The notes under the pieces are model-generated. The model did not search any database, had not been told where the DNA came from, and saw nothing but the letters and a program-made list of their open reading frames with translations. DNA of 64,000 nt from Oceanobacillus jeddahensis. Lineage in GTDB: Bacteria; Bacillota; Bacilli; Bacillales; Amphibacillaceae. Of the stretch, positions 36,401 through 44,981 are shown in pieces (within the stretch, counting starts at the first letter, position 1; the number at the start of each line of letters is the position of its first letter). Where the stretch lies: assembly GCF_000750635.1 (NCBI RefSeq), contig NZ_CCDM010000008.1, positions 80,001-144,000 of the forward strand, read 5' to 3'. Made by a program: the position numbers and the translations under genes.

Positions 36401-37097
36401 CTGGAAGAACATCTAAAATCATCCAGCTTGATTCGTTTCCAGAGTTACGGAATGCTTCCATTACTTCTAAACGCTTGATTGCACGAGTACGTCGTTGACC
36501 ATGTGCTGTTTTCAGCTCTTCACGTAACGTATCAACTTCTTTTTCTAAATCAAGATCTTGCAATAATTTGCGAATAGCTTCTGCTCCCATTTGAGCTTTG
36601 AAGTTATTGCCATATTTATCATAATAAGAGCGGAATTCTTTCTCAGAAAGCAATTGTTTCTTCTCAAGAGGTGTGCTTCCTGGATCCGTTACGATATATG
36701 CTGCAAAATAGATAACTTCCTCTAAGGCACGAGGAGACATATCTAATACTAATCCCATACGGCTGGGAATACCTTTAAAGTACCAAATGTGTGATACAGG
36801 AGCTGCAAGTTCAATATGCCCCATACGTTCACGACGTACTTTAGCTTTTGTCACTTCTACGCCACAACGGTCACAGACAACACCTTTGTAACGAACACGT
36901 TTATATTTACCACAGTGACATTCCCAATCCTTCTGTGGCCCAAAGATACGCTCACAGAATAAACCATCTTTTTCCGGCTTTAACGTACGATAGTTAATTG
37001 TTTCTGGTTTTTTTACTTCACCGTAAGACCAAGAACGAATCTTTTCTGGTGAAGCAAGCCCTATTTTCATGTACTCAAAATTATTTACATCCAACAA
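33483..37097 (-). CDS. rpoC: RNA polymerase beta' subunit
   Basis: 1204 residues. The catalytic magnesium loop NADFDGDQMAVH (about residues 449-460) is intact. N-terminal zinc cysteines are in CHCGKYKRVRYKGVVCDRCG; a second zinc site is in CNTKHGVCQKCYG. RFRQNLLGKRVDYSGRSVI is the rudder/lid region. It is separated from rpoB by a 215-bp gap with a hairpin. Confidence 0.98.
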   Translation of the reverse strand: MLDVNNFEYMKIGLASPEKIRSWSYGEVKKPETINYRTLKPEKDGLFCERIFGPQKDWECHCGKYKRVRYKGVVCDRCGVEVTKAKVRRERMGHIELAAPVSHIWYFKGIPSRMGLVLDMSPRALEEVIYFAAYIVTDPGSTPLEKKQLLSEKEFRSYYDKYGNNFKAQMGAEAIRKLLQDLDLEKEVDTLREELKTAHGQRRTRAIKRLEVMEAFRNSGNESSWMILDVLPVIPPEIRPMVQLDGGRFATSDLNDLYRRVINRNNRLKRLLDLGAPSIIVQNEKRMLQEAVDALIDNGRRGRPVTGPGNRPLKSLSHMLKGKQGRFRQNLLGKRVDYSGRSVIVVGPHLKMYQCGLPREMALELFKPFIMKELVSRGLAHNIKSAKRKIERVHPDVWDVLEDVIKEHPVLLNRAPTLHRLGIQAFEPTLVDGRAIRLHPLVCTAYNADFDGDQMAVHVPLGAEAQAEARILMLAAQNILNPKDGKPVVTPSQDMVLGNYYLTLEREGAIGEGSYFKDASEALIAYQTGYAHLHTRIAVQASSLNNKTFTEKQNSQLLLTTVGKLIFNEILPDSFPYMNEPSKGNLEDKTPEHYFVEPGTDIKEEIKNREEVKPFKKGFLGDIIAEVFKRFKITETSKMLDRMKDLGFSYSTKAGMTVGISDIVVLAEKQGILDDAQAKVDKVLKQFRRGLITEEERYDRVIAIWSESKDVIQDRLMGSLSNRNPIYMMSDSGARGNASNFTQLAGMRGLMADPSGKIIEIPIKSSFREGLTVMEYFISTHGARKGLADTALKTADSGYLTRRLVDVAQDVIIREDDCGTDRGLKVAALVDGSEVIEPLLDRLIGRTSFENVKHPETGEVIVEKNELIHEDQAKAIVEAGIEEVIIRTAFTCNTKHGVCQKCYGRNLATGSDVEVGEAVGIIAAQSIGEPGTQLTMRTFHTGGVAGDDITQGLPRIQELFEARNPKGQAVITEIAGTVLEMKEVKDKQEIVIQGNVEQRSYAVPYNARLKVQEGDQVEAGQELTEGSVDPKELLRVKGVEGVQDYLLKEVQRVYRMQGVEIGDKHVEVMVRQMLRKIRVVSSGDTEVLPGSLLELHQFKEANHKVFKENAEPATGRPVLLGITKASLETDSFLSAASFQETTRVLTDAAIKGKRDELLGLKENVIIGKLVPAGTGMPQYRTLEAELDVPETDEEVTDEESTQRV

Positions 37098-37230
37098 GGG
37101 GCAATCCTCCCTTTTACAAGTTAAGAAAGTTTGAGAAAACCTGGCTTATCGTCATGTCTTGGCGAAAGTCTGGGATTTCTTAAAACGAATTTTTATAGGA
37201 AGCGCAGAATGAATGATTCTGTAGAGAGAT

Positions 37231-37269
37231 ATTTCTACGTCAGCCACATCATGTAGCCAACGTAGAAAT
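37231..37269 (-). repeat. 10-bp inverted repeat between rpoB and rpoC
   Basis: ATTTCTACGT (37231-37240) and ACGTAGAAAT (37260-37269) are perfect complements. No T-run follows. It may be a processing site or stabiliser of the rpoBC message. Confidence 0.55.
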
Positions 37270-37312
37270 TAATCTAACACGCTAAGAAGCTCCAATCATT
37301 ACTGCACAAATT

Positions 37313-40300
37313 TTATTGATTTAGTGGTTCTTCCACTTCGATATTAAGCTTCGTTGACGTTTGACCTTCCTCATCCTCTAGTTCACGCATATCAATCTCA
37401 TCTTCTGTACTAGAAAGCATCTTCACGTCCATACCAAGACTTTGAAGCTCTTTAATGAGTACTTTAAACGACTCAGGAACGCCTGGTTCTGGTGCATTAT
37501 CACCTTTTACAATAGCTTCATACGTCTTCACACGTCCAACGGTATCATCTGATTTAACCGTTAAGATTTCCTGAAGGGTGTATGCCGCACCGTAAGCTTC
37601 TAATGCCCAAACCTCCATCTCACCAAAACGCTGTCCTCCAAATTGTGCTTTACCACCAAGTGGTTGTTGCGTTACAAGAGAATATGGCCCAGTTGAACGG
37701 GCGTGCAGCTTATCATCAACCATGTGTGCAAGTTTAATCATATACATGACACCTACAGATATACGGTTGTCAAAAGCTTCTCCGGTACGTCCATCATAAA
37801 GGACGGTTTTCGCATCCCTTGGCATACCCGCTTCCTCAAGTGTTTCCCAAACATCTTCTTCTGTTGCTCCATCAAATACCGGGCTTGCTACATGCAGTCC
37901 AAGCTGTCTGGCAGCCATTCCTAAATGCAGCTCAAACACCTGTCCGATATTCATACGTGATGGTACCCCTAACGGGTTCAACATAATGTCGATTGGTGTA
38001 CCGTCCGGCAGGAATGGCATATCCTCTTCCGGTAAAATTTTGGAGATAACCCCTTTGTTACCGTGACGACCTGCCATTTTATCTCCTTCGTGAATTTTAC
38101 GTTTTTGAACGATATAAACACGAACAAGCTGATTCACACCTGGTGGTAACTCATCGCCATCTTCACGATTAAAGATTTTCACATCTAAGACGATTCCGTC
38201 TCCGCCGTGAGGAACACGTAAGGAAGTATCTCTTACTTCACGTGCTTTTTCGCCAAAGATTGCATGTAATAAGCGTTCTTCCGCTGAAAGCTCCGTCATT
38301 CCTTTTGGTGTTACTTTCCCGACAAGAATATCACTGTCCGTTACTTCTGCACCAATACGGATAATTCCTTGTTCATCAAGGTTTTTAAGCGCGTCTTCCC
38401 CGACGTTAGGAATGTCTCTCGTGATTTCTTCCGGTCCAAGCTTGGTATCACGCGATTCTGATTCAAATTCTTCAATATGAATAGAAGTATATACATCATC
38501 TTTTACAAGACGTTCACTCATAATGATGGCATCCTCGTAGTTATAACCTTCCCAGGTCATAAATCCTACAAGTACGTTTTGGCCTAATGCCAATTCGCCA
38601 TCTTCCATTGAAGGACCGTCCGCAAGAACTTCTCCTTTTGTTACACGCTCTCCTTCTGCAACAATCGGACGCTGATTATAGCAAGTTCCTTGGTTCGAAC
38701 GTTTATATTTTTGTAAACCGTAACGATCCAAGTCACCTTCTACTTCTTTGCCATCTACTTCTGAAATACGGCGTATCCAAACGGTTTTTGCTTCCACGCG
38801 CTCGACGATTCCATCGTGATGGCAGATAACAGCGGCTCCGGAGTCTTTTCCATTAACATATTCCATACCTGTTCCAACGATTGGTGATTTTGGATTCATC
38901 AAAGGAACAGCCTGACGTTGCATGTTCGCTCCCATCAGTGCACGGTTGGAGTCATCATTTTCCAAGAATGGAATACATGCAGTCGCAGCGGATACAACCT
39001 GTTTTGGTGATACGTCCATGTAATCAATACGATCACGGGAAACAATAATGTTATCTTCACGGAAACGGGCAGTTACTTCCTTGTTTACGAAGAAATTATC
39101 ATCATCTAACGGCGAGTTTGCCTGTGCAACGATGTAATTATCTTGTTCATCTGCAGTCAGGTAATCAATGGTACCCGTTACTTTACCAGTCTCAGGATCA
39201 ACACGGCGATATGGCGATTCAATAAATCCAAATTTATTCACTCGCGCATAACTGGATAGTGAGTTAATTAAACCGATGTTCGGTCCCTCTGGTGTCTCGA
39301 TTGGACACATACGGCCATAGTGGGAGTAGTGAACATCACGTACTTCAAATCCAGCGCGTTCACGCGTTAAACCACCCGGTCCCAGTGCGGACAAACGACG
39401 TTTATGCGTTAATTCGCCCAAAGGATTAGTTTGGTCCATAAACTGTGATAACTGCGAGCTACCAAAGAACTCTTTAATGGATGCAATAACTGGACGAATA
39501 TTAATTAATTGTTGAGGTGTTACGCTGGAAGTGTCTTGAATAGACATTCTCTCACGCACAACACGTTCCATACGGGATAATCCGATACGGAATTGGTTTT
39601 GTAATAACTCCCCTACTGAACGCAGACGGCGATTACCCAAATGATCAATATCATCTGTATCCCCTACCTGATGTAGCAGGTTAAAGAAATAACTGATAGA
39701 AGCTAAGATATCAGCTGGTGTGATATTTTTAATTTCTTTAGTTACTTCTCCATTTCCGATAACCGTTAATTCCCGCTCTCCATTTGGATCTGTTGGATCA
39801 AGAATTTTCACAGATTGTATTGTAATTTCTTCTTCTAAAACTCCATCATGTGGCGTAATAGTTTTATCACCGAAGCGATCTTCTTCACGCACAAGATATG
39901 GAAGAATCTTATCTAATAATTTTCTTTCCAAACGATCGCCTTTATTAGCAATGACTTCTCCGGTTTCAGAATCTACAACAGGCTCTGCAAGCACTTGATT
40001 GAATAAACGATTCTTGATATGGAGCTTTTTATTCATTTTATAGCGGCCCACATGCGCTAAATCATAGCGCTTTGGATCAAAGAAACGAGATACTAATAGA
40101 CTCTTTGCGTTATCTACTGTTGGTGGTTCACCAGGACGTAGACGTTCATAGATTTCTAAAAGAGCTTTTTCAGCGTTCTCTGTATTGTCTTTTTCTAATG
40201 TGTTTCGCAGATATTCATTCTCACCTAATAAATCAACAATCTCTTGATCTGTTCCAAACCCTAAAGCTCTTAACAGAACTGTGATTGGTAATTTACGAGT

Positions 40301-40867
40301 GCGGTCAATACGAACATAAGCAACATCTTTGGCGTCCGTTTCAAATTCTAACCATGCACCACGGTTTGGAATAACCGTTGTTGCGATACCACGTTTCCCA
40401 TTTTTATCAATTTTTTCGTTATAATAAACGCTTGGCGAACGGACAAGTTGTGATACAATAACACGCTCTGCCCCATTGATAATAAATGTTCCTGTTTCTG
40501 TCATTAATGGGAAGTCCCCCATAAATACTTCTTGTTCCTTTACTTCTCCGGTTTCATTATTAATTAAACGAACCTTCACGCGAAGGGGAGCATTGTATGT
40601 CACGTCTCTTTCCTTTGCTTCATCTACAGGATATTTCGGATCACCCAAACTATAATCCACAAATTCAAGTGATAGATTTCCTGTAAAGTCTTCAATTGGA
40701 GAAATGTCCTGGAACATCTCTCTTAAACCTTCTTCTAAGAACCAGTCATAAGAAGCGGTTTGGATTTCGATTAGGTTAGGTAATTCTAACACTTCATTAA
40801 TACGTGCATAGCTCCTGCGTTGGCGGTGCCGTCCATACTGAACTAGTTGACCTGTCAACTGCTTCAC
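37313..40867 (-). CDS. rpoB: RNA polymerase beta subunit
   Basis: 1184 residues. The rifampicin pocket (GSSQLSQFMDQTNPLGELTH, then KRRLSALGPGGL) has the drug-sensitive residues. GDKMAGRHGNKGVIS near residue 930 is another hallmark. The C-terminal tail is acidic (TEDEIDMRELEDEE). It is preceded by an unusually long leader of about 375 nt from a promoter that overlaps the end of rsmC. Confidence 0.98.
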   Translation of the reverse strand: MKQLTGQLVQYGRHRQRRSYARINEVLELPNLIEIQTASYDWFLEEGLREMFQDISPIEDFTGNLSLEFVDYSLGDPKYPVDEAKERDVTYNAPLRVKVRLINNETGEVKEQEVFMGDFPLMTETGTFIINGAERVIVSQLVRSPSVYYNEKIDKNGKRGIATTVIPNRGAWLEFETDAKDVAYVRIDRTRKLPITVLLRALGFGTDQEIVDLLGENEYLRNTLEKDNTENAEKALLEIYERLRPGEPPTVDNAKSLLVSRFFDPKRYDLAHVGRYKMNKKLHIKNRLFNQVLAEPVVDSETGEVIANKGDRLERKLLDKILPYLVREEDRFGDKTITPHDGVLEEEITIQSVKILDPTDPNGERELTVIGNGEVTKEIKNITPADILASISYFFNLLHQVGDTDDIDHLGNRRLRSVGELLQNQFRIGLSRMERVVRERMSIQDTSSVTPQQLINIRPVIASIKEFFGSSQLSQFMDQTNPLGELTHKRRLSALGPGGLTRERAGFEVRDVHYSHYGRMCPIETPEGPNIGLINSLSSYARVNKFGFIESPYRRVDPETGKVTGTIDYLTADEQDNYIVAQANSPLDDDNFFVNKEVTARFREDNIIVSRDRIDYMDVSPKQVVSAATACIPFLENDDSNRALMGANMQRQAVPLMNPKSPIVGTGMEYVNGKDSGAAVICHHDGIVERVEAKTVWIRRISEVDGKEVEGDLDRYGLQKYKRSNQGTCYNQRPIVAEGERVTKGEVLADGPSMEDGELALGQNVLVGFMTWEGYNYEDAIIMSERLVKDDVYTSIHIEEFESESRDTKLGPEEITRDIPNVGEDALKNLDEQGIIRIGAEVTDSDILVGKVTPKGMTELSAEERLLHAIFGEKAREVRDTSLRVPHGGDGIVLDVKIFNREDGDELPPGVNQLVRVYIVQKRKIHEGDKMAGRHGNKGVISKILPEEDMPFLPDGTPIDIMLNPLGVPSRMNIGQVFELHLGMAARQLGLHVASPVFDGATEEDVWETLEEAGMPRDAKTVLYDGRTGEAFDNRISVGVMYMIKLAHMVDDKLHARSTGPYSLVTQQPLGGKAQFGGQRFGEMEVWALEAYGAAYTLQEILTVKSDDTVGRVKTYEAIVKGDNAPEPGVPESFKVLIKELQSLGMDVKMLSSTEDEIDMRELEDEEGQTSTKLNIEVEEPLNQ

Positions 40868-40918
40868 CCCTTAAATCATCCATTTTAGTAGTTGTTCTAC
40901 AAAATGTAACTCATATTT

Positions 40919-40951
40919 AAAAGAACGTCTGAATAAATCATCTGTTCTTTA
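40919..40951 (-). promoter_or_regulatory. Hairpin in the rpoB leader
   Basis: AAAGAAC (40920-40926) pairs with GTTCTTT (40944-40950), with extra AGA/TCT pairing inside. On the minus strand GTTCTTTTAAAT follows, a weak T-run. It could be an attenuator about 50 bp before rpoB. Confidence 0.4.
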
Positions 40952-41231
40952 AAAAATAAAACTATAAACTCATTATCCTATCATTCACAAACTCCATCAC
41001 TTTTTCCTTCTGTAAAGCTAATTCTGATGAGAGTATAGGTTCTCTTTTATTTATTAAAAAATTAGCTGTTCCAAGGACTTTGTGATTTTAGATTGTGCAG
41101 ATGAAAGAATTTTGATAAACTATAGAAAAGCAATTTGTCGAACCTTTGTTTTTCTCGATTCTATAAGCTTTTCCCATTTATAAAGATTTTATACATTTAG
41201 CCAAAGAAAAACGCTAGGCAAACGTACCCTA

Positions 41232-41276
41232 ATCTTAGCATCTTCCAATCTTAGCATATACCCAATTGTTAGTCAA
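41232..41276 (-). promoter_or_regulatory. rpoBC promoter with a duplicated extended -10
   Basis: Minus strand: -35 TTGACT (41271-41276, overlapping the rsmC stop), 17-bp spacer, -10 TAAGAT (41248-41253) with the extended TGC. The segment ATGCTAAGATT is then repeated 16 bp further on, giving a second TGCTAAGAT (-10 at 41232-41237) without its own -35. Confidence 0.7.
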
Positions 41277-41874
41277 ACTTTTTTGCTCGCAATATAAAAT
41301 AGCCTTTTTTCTTTGTCACTACTTCTACATTACCAAAAATCGCTTCTAATTTATCTTTCGCAGATGGCGCTCCTTGTTTCTTCTGAATGACCACCCATAA
41401 CTCTCCATGATCGGATAAATACTTACAGGCTTCCTCAAAAATAGCATGCACCACTTTTTTGCCGGCGCGTATCGGCGGGTTTGTCACAATGGAAGCAAAT
41501 GTTTTTCCATTTAATTGCTTATACAAATCACTTTGAAGAATGGTTGTATTGGAGATTTTATTGATTTCTGCATTTTTCCGGGCCAATTCCACAGCACGCT
41601 CATTCACATCAACCATAAAAATCTGTCTATCTGGAAAGTCGGAAGCTAAGGATAAGCCAATCGGGCCATATCCACATCCTACATCTAATATTGGTCCATC
41701 GACCTCGGGCTTCTGGAAAGATTCAATAAGCACTCTCGATCCAAAATCTACTTCATTTTTTGAAAAAACACCAACATCACTAGTAAATTGAAACGTCTTG
41801 CCCCGCAAGTCAAATGACCAACTTTGAGGCAGTGATTTAGCTTGAGGCTGTTTGGAGTAATAATGCTCCGTCAT
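41269..41874 (-). CDS. ybxB: Class I SAM-dependent methyltransferase, RsmC-like (YbxB)
   Basis: 201 residues from MTEHYYSKQPQAKSLPQSW, the start that aligns with B. subtilis YbxB. The open frame extends 58 codons further upstream, but that part has no family similarity and is not coding. SAM motif LDVGCGYGPIGLSLA and catalytic NPPIRAG (NPPF-like) place it with the 16S rRNA guanine-N2 methyltransferases RsmC/RsmD-like. It lies between rplL and rpoB, as in other bacilli. Exact rRNA target is inferred. Confidence 0.88.
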   Translation of the reverse strand: MTEHYYSKQPQAKSLPQSWSFDLRGKTFQFTSDVGVFSKNEVDFGSRVLIESFQKPEVDGPILDVGCGYGPIGLSLASDFPDRQIFMVDVNERAVELARKNAEINKISNTTILQSDLYKQLNGKTFASIVTNPPIRAGKKVVHAIFEEACKYLSDHGELWVVIQKKQGAPSAKDKLEAIFGNVEVVTKKKGYFILRAKKFD

Positions 41875-41884
41875 ATGGATTAGC

Positions 41885-42060
41885 ACCCACTTTATATAAA
41901 TTAAGAAAAATACCTGGGCTGCGATCGTACACTTCCTAATCATAGGGTGATGCCCGTTACAGCTCAAGCCCGCGGAAAGCGTAATGTATTTCTGGGGACT
42001 GCGATTACTCACTCCATCAAAACCCGCTGCAGCGATAGTCAGAAACACTAACTTACATCT
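41885..42060. other. Unusual GC-richer segment upstream of ybxB, possible interspersed repeat
   Basis: The minus-strand text includes CTTTCCGCGGGCTTGAGC and several variants of ATCGCAG/CTGCAGCG. Its base use differs from the AT-rich surroundings. It resembles the short GC-rich interspersed repeats found in many Bacillaceae genomes. I cannot confirm other copies from this window. Confidence 0.35.
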
Positions 42061-42092
42061 AATACAAACAACCCAAATATTTTCTTGGTTAA

Positions 42093-42170
42093 AAAAAGGC
42101 CACTTGTTCAGCTAAAAAACATTCTCGTATATAAACTTGAACTTTTTCTAGTGACAAAAGTGACCTTTTT
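42093..42170 (-). terminator. Large terminator-like hairpin containing the ybxB promoter in its loop
   Basis: AAAAAGGCCACTT (42093-42105) pairs with AAGTGACCTTTTT (42158-42170), 13 bp with one G-T pair. On the minus strand it ends in a T-run. The loop of about 50 nt contains the ybxB promoter. Confidence 0.5.
42128..42157 (-). promoter_or_regulatory. Promoter of ybxB
   Basis: Minus strand: -35 TTGTCA (42152-42157), 18-bp spacer, -10 TATATA (42128-42133). Confidence 0.5.
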
Positions 42171-42182
42171 GGTTTCGTGATA

Positions 42183-42213
42183 AAAGAGCCCGCCTAAAAT
42201 ACGACGAGCTCTT
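42183..42213 (-). terminator. Terminator of the rplJ-rplL operon
   Basis: On the minus strand AAAGAGCTCG...CGGGCTCTTTTA forms a stem with one mismatch, followed by TTTTA. It lies about 20 bp past the rplL stop. Confidence 0.75.
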
Positions 42214-42231
42214 TCTCTTATATTCGTTAAA

Positions 42232-42597
42232 TTATTTAACTTCTACAGAAGCACCAGCTTCTTCAAGTTTTTCTTTAACTTCATCTGCATCTTCTTTAGA
42301 TACAGCTTCTTTAATTGGTTTAGGAGCGTTATCTACTAAGTCTTTCGCATCTTTCAAGCCAAGACCAGTGATTTCGCGAACTGCTTTAACAACTTTGATC
42401 TTAGATGCACCAGCATCGTTAAGAACAACGTCAAATTCAGTTTTTTCTTCTTCAGCAGCACCGCCTGCAGCAGCACCTGCAGCAGCAACTGGAGCAGCAG
42501 CTGTTACGCCGAACTCTTCTTCGATTGCTTTTACTAAATCGTTTAATTCAAGTACAGTCATTTCTTTAATTGCACTAATCATTTCTTCGTTTGTCAT
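42232..42597 (-). CDS. rplL: 50S ribosomal protein L7/L12
   Basis: 121 residues. N-terminal dimerisation domain, Ala/Gly-rich hinge (about 33-50) and C-terminal domain with GLGLKDAKDLVDNAPKPIKE that recruits translation factors. Located 54 bp after rplJ. Confidence 0.97.
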   Translation of the reverse strand: MTNEEMISAIKEMTVLELNDLVKAIEEEFGVTAAAPVAAAGAAAGGAAEEEKTEFDVVLNDAGASKIKVVKAVREITGLGLKDAKDLVDNAPKPIKEAVSKEDADEVKEKLEEAGASVEVK

Positions 42598-42651
42598 GAT
42601 TAAATTCCTCCTGATATAAGTTTGTTTTTTATAAATAAACCGTTTGGTGTA

Positions 42652-43149
42652 TTACGCACCTTGTTCTTCTTTTTGTTCTGCAACAGCTTTTGTAGCGTAA
42701 GCAAAGTTACGAACTGGAGCTTGAAGTACGCTAAGCAGCATAGATACCATACCTTCGTAGTTTGGCAGATCTGCAAGCTCTTTAATTTGTTCAAGTGAAG
42801 CCACGCTTCCTTCAATGATTCCGCCTTTAATTTCTAAAGCGTCATGATCTTTACTGAAGTTGTTCAAGATTCTCGCTGGAGCTACAACATCTTCACTGAA
42901 TGCAATCGCGTTTGGTCCGGTTAATACTTCGCTAAGTTCATTTAGCTCAACAGCTTCAACAGCGCGGCGAACCATTGTATTTTTGTATACTTTGAATTCA
43001 ACACCTGCTTCGCGAAGCTCTCTGCGAAGTGCAGTTACCTCCGAAACGTCAAGACCACGATAGTCGACTACTACTGCACTCTGGCTATTACGAAACTTAT
43101 CTGCGATTTCCTCTACTAATTGTTTCTTTTGTTCAATAATCTCTGACAT
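42652..43149 (-). CDS. rplJ: 50S ribosomal protein L10
   Basis: 165 residues. VVDYRGLDVSEVTALRRELR and GGIIEGSVASLEQIKELA are conserved. It anchors L7/L12 dimers to 23S rRNA. A classical L10 leader precedes it, so its synthesis is autoregulated by L10-L12 binding. Confidence 0.97.
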   Translation of the reverse strand: MSEIIEQKKQLVEEIADKFRNSQSAVVVDYRGLDVSEVTALRRELREAGVEFKVYKNTMVRRAVEAVELNELSEVLTGPNAIAFSEDVVAPARILNNFSKDHDALEIKGGIIEGSVASLEQIKELADLPNYEGMVSMLLSVLQAPVRNFAYATKAVAEQKEEQGA

Positions 43150-43205
43150 CTTTCCACCTCCTAATAACAGTCACTATTATTACACCGTTCGAACGTGCTT
43201 TTCTA

Positions 43206-43349
43206 TAAAAAAAGCTCTCATGTAGACATGAGAGCTTACCTTAGACCGGCAAAACGGTTTGCCATTCTATAAATAAACACCTCGGCAGGATGATTAAGCT
43301 TTAAGGAGCCCCTGCTGTCTACGGTATAACATTCGATTTTATGAAACCG
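43206..43349 (-). ncRNA. L10 leader RNA with attenuator terminator
   Basis: The minus strand shows ACCGTAGACAGCAGGGGC, CTTAAAGCTTAATCATCCTG and CCGAGGTG in the order of the Firmicute L10 leader (the kink-turn L10 site). It is followed by a perfect hairpin AAGCTCTCATGT-AG-ACATGAGAGCTT (43212-43237) and a T-run. The terminator lies about 55 bp before rplJ, consistent with control by premature termination. Confidence 0.88.
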
Positions 43350-43355
43350 AAAATT

Positions 43356-43384
43356 AGTATATCGAACGTTGGCTTAAAAGTCAA
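43356..43384 (-). promoter_or_regulatory. Promoter of rplJ-rplL
   Basis: Minus strand: -35 TTGACT (43379-43384), 17-bp spacer, -10 TATACT (43356-43361). It begins just after the rplA stop codon. Confidence 0.75.
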
Positions 43385-43391
43385 CTACTAA

Positions 43392-44084
43392 TTAACGGAA
43401 GTTAGAAACGTCAACTTTGATTCCTGGTCCCATTGTAGATGCAATGGAAGCATTTTTAAGGTAAGTACCTTTAGAAGACTGAGGTTTAACCTTTACAAGT
43501 TGATCAGTAAGTGCAGCAAAGTTTTCTGCTAATTTTGTTTCATCGAAAGAAATTTTTCCGATTGGAACATGAATGTTAGCAGACTTATCAACACGATATT
43601 CTACTTTACCTGCTTTAATTTCCTGAACAGCTTTTTCTACTTCAAAAGTTACTGTTCCTGTTTTAGGGTTTGGCATTAAGCCTTTTGGCCCTAAAACACG
43701 ACCTAATTTACCTACTTCAGCCATCATGTCAGGAGTAGCAACAATTACGTCAAACTCAAACCAGCCTTGGTTAATTTTGTTGATGTAATCTCCTTCTCCA
43801 ACATAATCTGCACCAGCAGCTTCTGCTTCTTTTGCTTTATCACCTTTAGCAAATACTAAAACGCGTTGTGTCTTACCAGTACCATGCGGTAAAACCATTG
43901 CTCCGCGAATTTGTTGATCTGCTTTCTTAGGGTCTACACCAAGACGAAAAGCAGCTTCAACTGTTTCATCAAAGTTTGCTTTTGCAGTCTTCTTTGCAAG
44001 CTCTACAGCTTCTTTTATTTCATATGCTTTTGCACGATCAATCTGCTTCAAAGCTTCTTGATGTTTTTTACCATATTTAGCCAT
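43392..44084 (-). CDS. rplA: 50S ribosomal protein L1
   Basis: 230 residues from MAKYGKKHQEALKQID. An open extension of 16 codons upstream precedes the GGAGG and is not coding. FDETVEAAFRLGVDPKKADQ and MPNPKTGTVT are L1 signatures. L1 forms the mobile stalk at the E site. A gap of 230 bp with hairpins separates it from rplK. Confidence 0.96.
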   Translation of the reverse strand: MAKYGKKHQEALKQIDRAKAYEIKEAVELAKKTAKANFDETVEAAFRLGVDPKKADQQIRGAMVLPHGTGKTQRVLVFAKGDKAKEAEAAGADYVGEGDYINKINQGWFEFDVIVATPDMMAEVGKLGRVLGPKGLMPNPKTGTVTFEVEKAVQEIKAGKVEYRVDKSANIHVPIGKISFDETKLAENFAALTDQLVKVKPQSSKGTYLKNASIASTMGPGIKVDVSNFR

Positions 44085-44314
44085 ATTAATTATATCCTCC
44101 TCTTTTGTGGTTATAGCGGTTGTACCTCCCACGAGACAAGAGATATACTCTTGTCCAGCACGTGAATCATCTATCCATCACTTTCATGGAAAAGTTCGCA
44201 TTCACTCACCTTAAGTGAACCGATAGTTTTTACTTTACTATCGTGCGAATAAGGCTGCGGGTGAAAATAACCGCAACCTTTACCCTTTAGAAAGCGTGTC
44301 TACGGAATATCGAA
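44085..44314 (-). promoter_or_regulatory. Structured spacer between rplK and rplA
   Basis: GACAAGAG-ATATA-CTCTTGTC (44135-44155) is a perfect 8-bp hairpin. Further upstream are CGATAGT...ACTATCG and a GGTTGCGG...CCGCAGCC stem. No promoter is evident. They may regulate L1 synthesis or mRNA processing. Confidence 0.5.
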
Positions 44315-44740
44315 TCAGTCTTCGATTGTGATTCCCATACTGCGCGCAGTACCTTCAACCATGCGCACTGCCGCATCAACATCAGCTGCATTTAAATCCG
44401 GCATTTTTGTTTCAGCGATTTCTTTTACCTGGTCGCGTTTTACAGTAGCGACTTTTGATTTGTTAGGTTCACCTGAACCAGACTCGATTCCAGCTGCTTT
44501 TTTAAGCAATACTGCTGCTGGTGGAGTCTTTGTAACAAATGTAAATGAACGATCCTCGAATACCGTGATTTCAACAGGGATAATTAAACCTGCTTGTTCT
44601 TGTGTTCGAGCGTTAAATTCTTTACAGAATCCCATAATGTTAACACCTGCTTGACCTAGAGCCGGCCCAACCGGTGGTGCTGGATTAGCTTTTCCCGCAG
44701 GAATTTGCAATTTTACTAATTTGATTACTTTTTTAGCCAC
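44315..44740 (-). CDS. rplK: 50S ribosomal protein L11
   Basis: 141 residues with a GTG start (VAKKVIKLVKLQIP), 8 bases after GGAGG, matching the B. subtilis start. PAPPVGPALGQAGVNIMGFCKEFN is conserved. L11 is part of the GTPase-associated centre, needed for the stringent response and the target of thiopeptides. Confidence 0.96.
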   Translation of the reverse strand: MAKKVIKLVKLQIPAGKANPAPPVGPALGQAGVNIMGFCKEFNARTQEQAGLIIPVEITVFEDRSFTFVTKTPPAAVLLKKAAGIESGSGEPNKSKVATVKRDQVKEIAETKMPDLNAADVDAAVRMVEGTARSMGITIED

Positions 44741-44849
44741 GAGACACACCTCCTTAAAGTCCGTGATGTGGTAATAGGGTCTCTAATTTTATTTACCCTC
44801 CCACTCATTTCTTGTACCCCTTTTAGTTGAGAACAAGAATAACAAAAGA

Positions 44850-44878
44850 ATCTTAGCATGAATTCAAAAAAAAAGCAA
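44850..44878 (-). promoter_or_regulatory. Promoter of rplK-rplA, extended -10
   Basis: Minus strand: -35 TTGCTT (44873-44878), 17-bp spacer, -10 TAAGAT (44850-44855) with TGC in front. The leader to rplK is about 100 nt. Confidence 0.75.
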
Positions 44879-44981
44879 GCCTCAATTCGTGAAAACACTT
44901 TATAGTAGAAGATCATTGTCAGTTTACTATACCATTCTCATTCACCAAAACAATCCTCTTTTTTTATTGCGCAGAGAAAAT

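Noticed and set aside
41130..41150. T-loop-like GGTTCGAC on the minus strand
   Set aside because: No acceptor, D or anticodon stems can be formed around it, so it is not a tRNA.
41875..42048. 58-codon N-terminal extension of the ybxB frame
   Set aside because: The family start is MTEHYYS at 41874; the upstream part is of different composition and lies in the leader.
44725..44916. 63-codon frame in the rplK leader
   Set aside because: It overlaps the rplK promoter and start; the short ATG frame in the leader lacks a good Shine-Dalgarno at normal spacing.
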